DNA of 64,000 nucleotides, from positions 5,976,853 through 6,040,852 of the forward strand of contig JAQFVV010000021.1 in NCBI GenBank assembly GCA_028023455.1, written 5' to 3'. Under the pieces are notes generated by a model. The model made no database searches. It was not told the DNA's origin and saw only the letters and a list, made by a program, of their open reading frames with translations. This stretch comes from Epiperipatus broadwayi (lineage: Eukaryota > Onychophora > Udeonychophora > Euonychophora > Peripatidae). Below are positions 56,301 to 64,000 of the stretch, piece after piece; the stretch's first letter is position 1, and each line of letters opens with the position of its first letter. Both the position numbers and the translations under genes were made by a program.

Positions 56301-58000
56301 TTCTTATGTAATTTCCATTAATTCCCAATGCCACAATGGTCTGAAATATAAAAAGTAGCAATTGTTGTTTCTTTATGGTTTAACAAATAATATTCCTGCT
56401 TCCATTTTAATGAAATATTTTTTTAAACATAATTCATGGAGAGATTAACATACAAATTATTTGACTTTTATGTTATGTCTTTTCATTAAAATCTGGTTTT
56501 AAAACTTCTCTCTTCTCTATACTATTAAAATGAATCTATTTACATCACTATAGATATGTAAATAAATAATTTAAAATCTTGTGGAAATTAATCTTCACAC
56601 ATATACTGTTAGATTGAATTTAAGTGCACTGTCCCATCAATTGAAATATCAGGCTGTTGGTTTATACAAAAATAAGCTCTAAGCATAAGGATTGCAATTA
56701 TGTTTCTAAAACACTTATTGTTAGGTGAGTGCACATAAATTTAACTTAATCATGCATGTGGGAAGATTAATTCCCTTCCACAAGATCACCATAGATATCT
56801 AATATATAGTTAGCTAGGGTTGATTTTTAAAAATATCTTTCTGGATTTGTCAACGTAAGTTAAATTTTCATGTTTTAGCACTGATATTGAAACTTATACA
56901 TCCCAATTAAACATTCACACAGATGACAAAATTCTAAAAATCTTCATCAGTATGTTTGACTATTATAAATAAACATTACATTTCTAAATACTATGAATTC
57001 CAATTTGTTATTTAGTTTTATTTTCTATTACTACAGCTATTTGTAGTAATGTGGGAAATAAGAAAAACCCCAGTGAGCTATATGTAAACTATTTATAAAC
57101 ACAAGTATAGAATGAGCCCACCTAACACTTTAGCTTGGATTATATATAAGCATATCATTTATAGATGTATTGATGGATAGAGTATGATTTATATGTACTA
57201 ACGTAATTTGAAAACAACATGCTTGGGATTTTCAGTATTTCAAACATCATTATAATTTAAGTCAAGCTATCAAAAAGTTATATTTACTATAGATATTATA
57301 TATTTTTAAAATTCAAATTGTCTATAAAGTAGAACCACGATATTTGATATATTTTATTTCAAGATCCACTTACACACACCATTTATCACATATATATTAT
57401 ATGCTTTATTGATAAGCATTGATTTCAATGGATGCAGCTTTTTTCAAGATGCATATTTTATAGCACAGATGGTTTCCTATATATATAGTATACATATTCT
57501 AATCATGATTATAGTATAAAAAATAATAATGTAGTTATTGATATTAAATTGAAAGAGAACATTAAATATATATTTACTGAATGAATGTTAACTCTTTCAC
57601 TTTCACTCAAAAATAAAAATAATAAACTTACTGTACTGCATCTTTATTTTTTAAAATAAAATGAATAGCAAAATATCAGACTTTGATCGCAATTATATAT
57701 GCTCTGCGTGATTCAAGTTTTCCTTAAAATTTGATTTTTTTTTTACATTAAAATATATCTTATTATTAATAGGCTATGACTTCTGTAGATGTTTTGACAT
57801 TTGTGAGTCCATATCAACTTTGGAATCTATAGAATCATCTCTTCTTGCTATTACCCATTTCAGATTCATATTTAAACTCTTCAAAGTCATTTACTGTTGT
57901 TTTTTTATCTTCATTATTACATTGATAACTTTAACTTTGTCATTCAAGAAAATATTTTATGACTTTTATTAAATACACAAAACTTTTGCCTTTGTGCTTA
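56300..58000. other. AT-rich spacer
   Basis: Nothing recognised. Confidence 0.5.
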
Positions 58001-58007
58001 GAAAGAA

Positions 58008-58105
58008 ATTTAGTGGTCGAGTAGTCAGCACAGCTGCCTTACAAGGAGTTGTTTCGGGTTAGTGGGTTCGCTTTCTGGCTGATGCTATGACACATGAAAA
58101 AAAAA
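58008..58105 (+). repeat. tRNA-derived SINE (S1, short form)
   Basis: tagtggtcgagtagtcagca, cagctgccttacaaggag, gtgggttcgctttctggctg, atgctatgacacatg, then a poly-A tail. A and B boxes are recognisable. Confidence 0.85.
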
Positions 58106-58170
58106 ATTTTGTTATGTAAAATACTGCATGCATCAAATTTGGAGAGCAATAAACAAAAAATAAATGTATC

Positions 58171-58742
58171 ACAGAATATTCTCGTTCTTGTACGTTACTC
58201 AGAATTAGTTGTAATAGACTTATTTTAATAAACTTGTAAATACAATTTTACTTTTCATTTATCAATTCCCATTCATCCAGTTTGATAAAATGAGAATTCC
58301 TTTTTCATCGGACCTCCGACCATATGTATTGTAAATAAATCAACATTGATATCTGAAAAAGTGAAACTTATTAATATCAATAATTGTAGTTTACAAATGA
58401 ATCAAGCCAGCTTAATGTTTCATATATTATTTTAAATTAAATATTACTAATTTCAACATCATGCAAACTACTTTTTGCTACGGCTTAAATATGTAACCTG
58501 TAGCAGGGAATGTAATTAATCTCAAGAATATTCTCATTCAAATACGTTATCAATGTTGATTTATTTTCAACATATGCAGTTGGAGATTAGATAAAAGAGG
58601 AATTCTCCTTTTATCAAACTGAATGGATGGGCATTGATAAACGAAAAGTAAAATTATATTTTCAAGTTTATTAAAATGACTCATTATGAGTCGGCTTACA
58701 AATTATTCTGAGTAACACATTAGAATGAGAATGTTTTTCGAT
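58171..58742. repeat. Fold-back element G (related to F)
   Basis: Arms 58171-58350 and 58548-58742 are inverted copies of about 180-190 bp: gttactcagaattagttgta, ttttaataaacttgtaaata, acttttcatttatcaa, cagtttgataaaatgagaat and aataaatcaacattgat all have partners. The middle is AT-rich. The ends (gtaacattc... and cattttaataaacttg words) resemble element F at 63485-63705. Confidence 0.85.
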
Positions 58743-58931
58743 ATGTTTATAATCCTACATGCTACATATTTAAGCAGTAGTAAAAGTTATTTATATGCTG
58801 TTGAACTTATTAAGAGTAAAATATATGCTTTCAATATAACTATAAGTGCTCTGAGATAGCAAAATAGCCGCTTCTGAAGCATAAAATTATTATTAAATTA
58901 TTATACCATGTTTATAGTATTTGTATTTAAT

Positions 58932-59165
58932 TAAAGGAGATTTGAACCCAATCTTTCAAGCTCCCTACAGTCATCCACTCTAACCAATATTACTGATACA
59001 CATGACCACATACATGTGAAAAAGATAAATGATTTCCAATATACATATTTCGCGATGAACCAGCACTCACCAGTAGGTCTGGATCAGCACTCACATATTT
59101 CGCGATGAACCAGCACTCACCAGTAGGTCTGGATCATCATTTCCCACACATATATATATATATAT
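58932..59165 (-). repeat. Family B copy with 50-bp internal duplication
   Basis: Minus-strand family B (gatttgaacccaatctttca, gctccctacagtcatccact, gaccacatacatgtg, then the hammerhead region). The hammerhead segment around atatttcgcgatgaaccagc is present twice with a 50-bp period (59043-59092, 59093-59142). Core reads CUGGUGA (A6 lost), so inactive. Confidence 0.85.
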
Positions 59166-59179
59166 AATCAATGCTTGGT

Positions 59180-59345
59180 TTTATATATATGTGGGAGATG
59201 ATGATCTGGTCCAACTGATGAGTGCTACTTCAGAACGAAATACATATATTGGAGATCATTTATTTTTTTTCACATGTGGTCATGTATATCAGTTATATTG
59301 GATAGAGTAGATTGTCTGTAGGGAGCTTGAAATCCTTTAATTACA
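59180..59345 (+). repeat. Family B copy, inverted partner
   Basis: Plus-strand family B starting at the hammerhead, then cacatgtggtcatgtatatc, ggatagagtagattgtctgt and agggagcttgaaatcc. It forms a palindrome with 58932-59165 around an AT run at about 59150-59190. Confidence 0.85.
59197..59264 (+). ncRNA. Hammerhead ribozyme, family B
   Basis: Outer stem I gatgatgatc with gatcatttat; inner stem I UCCAA (59210-59214) pairs perfectly with UUGGA (59249-59253); core CUGAUGA (59215-59221); stem II GUGCU-ACUUC-AGAAC with one mismatch; GAAA (59237-59240); stem III UACAUA; U16.1 (59247) and A17 (59248). All core bases are consensus; cleavage predicted after 59248. Confidence 0.85.
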
Positions 59346-61340
59346 TCTAGGTTAAGTATGTGCATTATAATTGTATTTCAATATTAAATATTTGTATTTG
59401 TAATTTATTAATTATTCATATATACTCATTAACTTATTTATTAAAGTTAGTTTTAATATTCTAATTTACTTACAATATAATAAATTGTCATGTAATTTAA
59501 GCAATACATCTTCATAAATTATATATGCTTAAACAAATTATGCACAGTAGATTTAAGATTTATTTTCACTGAATCAATGTACATCCATTTTTTAAATATC
59601 CAATATATATAAAATCAGTCATATATCACATGACATTATAGTTTGCACTTGCAAATATGTAATATATATATATATATATATAGTGCCCTTATACTTGGTG
59701 CACGTAGTTTAGGTAGGATTTGAAATGTAGCTATTTTAAACAATTTTAAATTTATTTTCTAATATGTAATTGTGATTTTATAGGTAGTATGAGTTGAAAG
59801 TCAGTAAATGGGAGTCAACAAAGATGTATTAAATAGTTTAAGGTCATTTTAAGATAAATTAAATAATAAAATAATATATATTGTAAATATAGGGGATTTG
59901 AACTCAGAGTTTGTTTAAAAGATAAGATTAATTTCTATTATATTCAATAGCTACTATAATAATATAGTTTAATTAAAATTGCAGAATTTGGATCTCAATA
60001 AAATCTCAGGTAACTTTTACCTTACCATGAATTTATAAAAGTTACACTTCATATATATATATATAAGCAACTCCTCTCTTATACAGAAATTTAATTTACA
60101 AAATACGAAGTTAAATAATAAATCATAACGCCCTAGGATCTTCAATATTTATTCTTAAAATATACAATAATTATTTTTTTTTCAGACTGTGATTAAGTTG
60201 GATTTTGATTTTAAAAACTTGTTTATATAGAAACTTTTTATAGTTTAATTTTGAATAGCTTATACAACTCTTTTTCTGTGCAGTAATATTACTTTAGCTT
60301 TAAATTCTTTATTTGTTATGCAGTCAGTTTCATAGAAAGTCATGTGACCTTCAAGAACCAAAGTAGAATCAATTGCCTAAACAGATTTTTACACCCACTC
60401 CCCCCCACTCTGTAATAGAATCAGTTCAAAACCTTTTAGCTTTTTGAACCTTCCATTTTCACCTCATGGCTAAACTGCTAAAGCCAGTTTTTGAATCATT
60501 TAGTATGTATATATATTTTAAAATAAAATTTCTGGTTAAAATTTATATGTAGATGAGTTTAAAAAATTTATAAATTAAAATTATTAAAAAATAATGTTCT
60601 TTTTTTGACCCCTTCCCACCTCACCAAACTGTTGGATTTTTTCCTGAGACATATCAGATGTAGCCAAATGTACACACACACATATATATATAAAGCTAAG
60701 TAACTACTTTAAATAATTAATTTCACGATATATTTTCAAGTATTATGAAATATACTTTAAGTTTGTGTGGATTTTTAAGTGTTTTTGATTACCCCCCTCC
60801 CCCACACTACCTAATAATAATCAAACCCACTTTCCAAACAATAATAGATGACTAGATAATACAGCTAGAGGCTGGCTTCTTAAAAATATCCTGAGGTTAC
60901 TTGGACATTTTTAAGATAGCCAAAAAAATTCTGGTTTCTCTTTAGATTTGAACTCAGGCCGTGAGCATCGCAGCATAACTCTCTAAAAAGACTACTATTG
61001 GCTTCTTCATATACATATGTAAAATGTATACATTATTTTATTTAATGAACATTAATATATATTCTACCTGTGATCGGCATATATCTATATATATGCACAT
61101 CTATTCATTTTCAGCGTTCAATTAATGTATGAACACGCACACATACTTTATATTAAGACACTGATATACATTTTATTCAAGCTATATCTACTTTTTTCAA
61201 TTTCTACAGTTTAAAATTGCTTCTGAAAAATTTATTTTTATAAGTTTAAATATTTTTATTTTAGACTATTCTGTAGTCTTGTGTTCCGTTTTTAATAGTC
61301 CAATTATTTTAACTTTAAATTTTGAAAGCTAAATTTGAAT
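59346..61340. other. AT-rich spacer
   Basis: A family B scrap (59883-59912, minus; ataggggatttgaactcag), an AT run near 59663-59682, and a tRNA-like scrap (60945-60998, minus; B-box-like gagttcaaatc). No gene is supported. Confidence 0.45.
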
Positions 61341-61364
61341 TTTGTTGATGGTACTTGGATAACT

Positions 61365-61550
61365 TGTCAGTTCTATAACCAGTGAAATGTCAACCTAGTT
61401 CTCTTTTCAGTTAAATGATAGGCTTGGAGTTCTATAACCAATTGAGTGGCAGGCTTTTAATCCTACAACCAATTGAATGATAGCAAGATTCCATCTTTCT
61501 ATAGCCAATTGAAGCAGATTCCTGGTATCTTTAGAACCAATTGGATTTAA
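61365..61550 (+). repeat. Degenerate short tandem repeat, ~40-50 bp
   Basis: gttctataaccagtgaaatg, gttctataaccaattgagtg, cctacaaccaattgaatgat, tctatagccaattgaag and tttagaaccaattgg mark five diverged units. Confidence 0.7.
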
Positions 61551-61564
61551 TCTTCTTAAATTGA

Positions 61565-62390
61565 CACCAATAGAAATAATAATCTATCAATTTTTATATT
61601 TTCTAAATATAATTTAAAAAATAAAAAAAATAAATATTTAAAATTAATAAATTATTTAAGAATATTTTTAATTTAATAAAATTTGCTTCCTAAATATATA
61701 AAATGTAATTATGTAAATTTAATAAGAATGTGTGTATTTTGGAATGCAGTATATATTTACATATTTGTAGACGCACATATAAAGCAACATTCAGTAATAT
61801 TTCCTCCATTATTTTTTTATATCATATATTTATACAAATACATACTCAAATACGTATATTTGCATATAGGTGTGTGTAATGTCTATCCTTGCGTAGCATA
61901 AATGGAATCGATGAATGAAAAAAAAGAATAGCGACTTTACCGACTATGAGTAATCTTTCCAAATTCTTTTTTAGCTCGAGGGAAGACCAAAAGGAAAAGC
62001 CTTTTCAAATTCTTTTTTGGCTTTAGAAGGAAAGAGATTAGGGCCTTCTTTAATTAAATTTTAAAAATACTGCAGTTTTATTCGAAGTTTTTAAATCATT
62101 GGTGGTAAACGTTAGGGAACATTTTATTACTTCATTACTTAAAAATGAAAATCACATTTATTTTTAGAGTTGGTTATTGCTATTAATAGTAACCATTTTC
62201 AAAATAAATACAATCAATTAAGGAGACTCTTTCTTAATAATGCACTGAAATATATATTTTAAAATAGTGTGTGTTTTTCCAAAATTAAACAGTGCTATTA
62301 TTACAGTATCCATATTATTATAGATTTTAATTTCATATTTCATAATATTAATCAAAATTGGATGAGGATTCACGTGTGTGTGTATTTATA
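61565..62390. other. AT-rich spacer
   Basis: A near-duplicate word (ccaaattcttttttagctcg, 61969-61988, and tcaaattcttttttggcttt, 62005-62025) is the only structure noticed. Confidence 0.5.
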
Positions 62391-62394
62391 TATA

Positions 62395-62790
62395 GATTTT
62401 AAAAGGAGGCTTATTAAATGCTTTCATAGCGTAGCTTTATATGGAACGGAGACTTGGTCTCTTAAAGGAGATGAAAAAGATTGAAGCCTTTAGAAATGTG
62501 GATTTGGAAATCATTGGAAAATATAATTTAGAAGAATAAAATTTAAAATGTAGGAGTGTTGAGAGGAGCAAAACAAAATAGCGAACAAAAAAAAATATTA
62601 AAAGAAATTAAAAAAAAATTGTATTGGAATATATTTAGTGATAGAGAAATCATAATATGTTGGTAATGACTTTGGAGAGATGAAGAAAAAAAGTTGGAAA
62701 AATAAAGAACGAGGAAAACTTATAAAAGATGCTCCAGGATATATTGGACATCTACCTGTTGGCAGATGACTATATAATGATGATATATGT
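62395..62790 (+). pseudogene. LINE 3' coding fragment
   Basis: Reads ALYGTETWSLKGDEKD, the YGxETW motif of LINE C-termini, then after stops EEQNKIANKKKILKEIKKKL with spacing like the helix region that follows in such proteins. Truncated and frameshifted. It differs from the RTE family and may match the family at 38310. Confidence 0.55.
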
Positions 62791-63300
62791 TATTGCCACT
62801 ATTAAGTATCTTTTAACCAATATTAGCACCTGCTCATCATAAAACCATTCGTAAAATATTCAGTAATATGGATATAATTTATTTAATTTTTTCTACTGGT
62901 TTGTTGTTAAAGTGACTATGTATGCATATATATATATTAATTGTAATATTCGCACCCGATAAATGATGAAATAATACTATAAATTTATATATATATATTA
63001 GTAATGATTATGCATTAGGTTTAATTCATTTCAGATTTGAATGGCATATCATAAATTATCAGACTGGCATCTATATTTTTTCAATCTTCAATCATCAGAT
63101 GACCTAGATGCTTAAAATACCCAAGTATTTTTATTTATGCACAACAATAAGATTTTGAGAAAGAAAAAACAAACAGATAGAATAAAAAAAAAAGCAAGAG
63201 AAAATAAAAGAAGATAAAGCTAAATAGATACAGACTCTTTTTACAAGACAGGTTTAAAGAAAGAAATATAAACTCATACCTTTTAATACAAAAGTTAAAA
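62790..63300. other. AT-rich spacer
   Basis: Nothing recognised. Confidence 0.5.
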
Positions 63301-63304
63301 AATG

Positions 63305-63400
63305 CTAATAGTTTTATTGCTCAGGAGTTCTGGAGCACCCGATTTCTGATCGCAAGTCAGATGCTCTATCAATTGCATCAAACTACACAGGGCTATAAAC
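63305..63400 (-). repeat. tRNA-derived SINE (S2, best copy)
   Basis: Minus strand: gtttgatgcaattgatagag (A-box region), catctgacttgcgatcagaa (anticodon-arm-like), gggtgctccagaactcctga (degenerate B box) and the family's end gagcaataaaac. Clearly tRNA-derived but with no acceptor stem. Confidence 0.75.
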
Positions 63401-63484
63401 AGATGAAAAATTCCAGTGATATTAATGAACATGTAATGCTAAGAATATAAACCTATTCTCACAACAAAAAAATATGAATATATT

Positions 63485-63705
63485 GATAATTCATAAGCTA
63501 AATTCCTAAGGAATCATTTAAATAAACTTGTAAATAAAGCATATTTTTTGTTATATCAGGGACAATCTATTTGGTCAGATAAAAGATAATCTATTATCTG
63601 ATAAAGTAGATTGTTATTGATATAGCAAAATGTGGGCAATATTTATAAGTTCATTTAAATGATTCTTTATGAATCTAGCTTGTGAATTATCTTAGTAAAT
63701 ATGTG
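63485..63705. repeat. Fold-back element F, copy 2
   Basis: Arms: ggaatcatttaaataaactt-gtaaata with tttataagttcatttaaatg-attc, and a central gacaatctatttggtcagat-aaaagataat against attatctgataaagtagatt-gttattg. Shares its core with 35375-35620. Confidence 0.8.
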
Positions 63706-63904
63706 ATTGGTTTATTCTGTGAATAAAATGAAAAATATGACCAATAGGTATAATCTTTAGTTATGTCATTTTGGATTAGCTAGACCTTCATTCACTAATA
63801 ATAAGGTCTTAAGAAGCTGCTATATATCTGCACACACATACATTATAATGCTTTTGGTAAAAATATTAAAAGGAAATTAACACCTATGTGTGAAAAAAAA
63901 GTTT

Positions 63905-64000
63905 TTTTGCAGATGTATTTTATTAAATCTTACATATGGATTTAAAATTTGGAAACTTAGCTGAAGAACAGTGCAGAGGTTTTAGTCAATACAACAAAGT
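63905..64000 (+). pseudogene. RTE-type LINE fragment at the window edge
   Basis: Reads CILLNLTYGFKIWKLS, a stop, RTVQRF, matching CVLPVLTYGSETWTLNRRSIQRL of the copy at 49001-51062. It continues beyond the window. Confidence 0.65.

Overview
This is an AT-rich (about three quarters A+T by eye), gene-poor stretch of a eukaryotic nuclear genome, almost certainly from an invertebrate animal. The reasons are long tetranucleotide microsatellites, tRNA-derived SINEs, Penelope-like elements (PLEs) with a GIY-YIG endonuclease, an RTE-type LINE, a hAT-type MITE and many fold-back repeats. I found no convincing intact host gene and no functional RNA gene. The species cannot be fixed from what I can see. 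Nearly all recognisable coding sequence belongs to retroelements and is broken.

Layout. 1-4.1 kb: AT-rich spacer with one microsatellite and one SINE relic. 4.1-9 kb: an array of a ~360-bp repeat (family A) interrupted by a head-to-head palindromic PLE (4350-8042) bounded by a 13-bp target duplication. 9-17 kb: SINEs, an RTE tail, a (TATC)n/(CATC)n tract and a ~110-bp tandem repeat. 17-24 kb: mostly unassigned spacer, SINEs and fold-backs. 24-26 kb: fold-back, a complete ~270-bp hammerhead-bearing repeat (family D) and a hAT MITE. 27.9-28.4 kb: a 460-bp CTAC/TATC tract. 29-31 kb: a second PLE relic enclosing a 464-bp-period hammerhead repeat (family B), then another fold-back. 31-34.6 kb: SINE with a perfect 154-bp tandem duplication, then an RTE relic interrupted by a family D copy. 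35-48 kb: scattered family B copies, LINE and SINE scraps, an ~80-bp degenerate satellite and fold-backs. 48.5-51.2 kb: a composite insertion with 11-bp target duplications containing the best RTE open frame plus a family D hammerhead relic. 52-54.7 kb: a decayed coding-like stretch, a third PLE relic with nested inverted repeats, and a hammerhead in a hairpin loop. 55-64 kb: more family B, fold-backs, SINEs and LINE tails.

The unifying signal is the hammerhead ribozyme (HHR). At least four repeat families (B, D, E, K) carry the core CUGANGA, stem II, GAAA, short stem III, UH in the right order, and several copies keep every core base. HHRs are known from PLEs and from non-autonomous retrozymes. 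The very short stem III seen here, with self-complementary hexamers or octamers in some copies, is what is expected of ribozymes that act as dimers. I read the window as a graveyard of PLEs and small ribozyme-bearing elements probably moved by PLE or LINE enzymes, with frequent head-to-head or tail-to-tail insertion products. The mobilisation partner is inference; the motifs and duplications are visible in the sequence.
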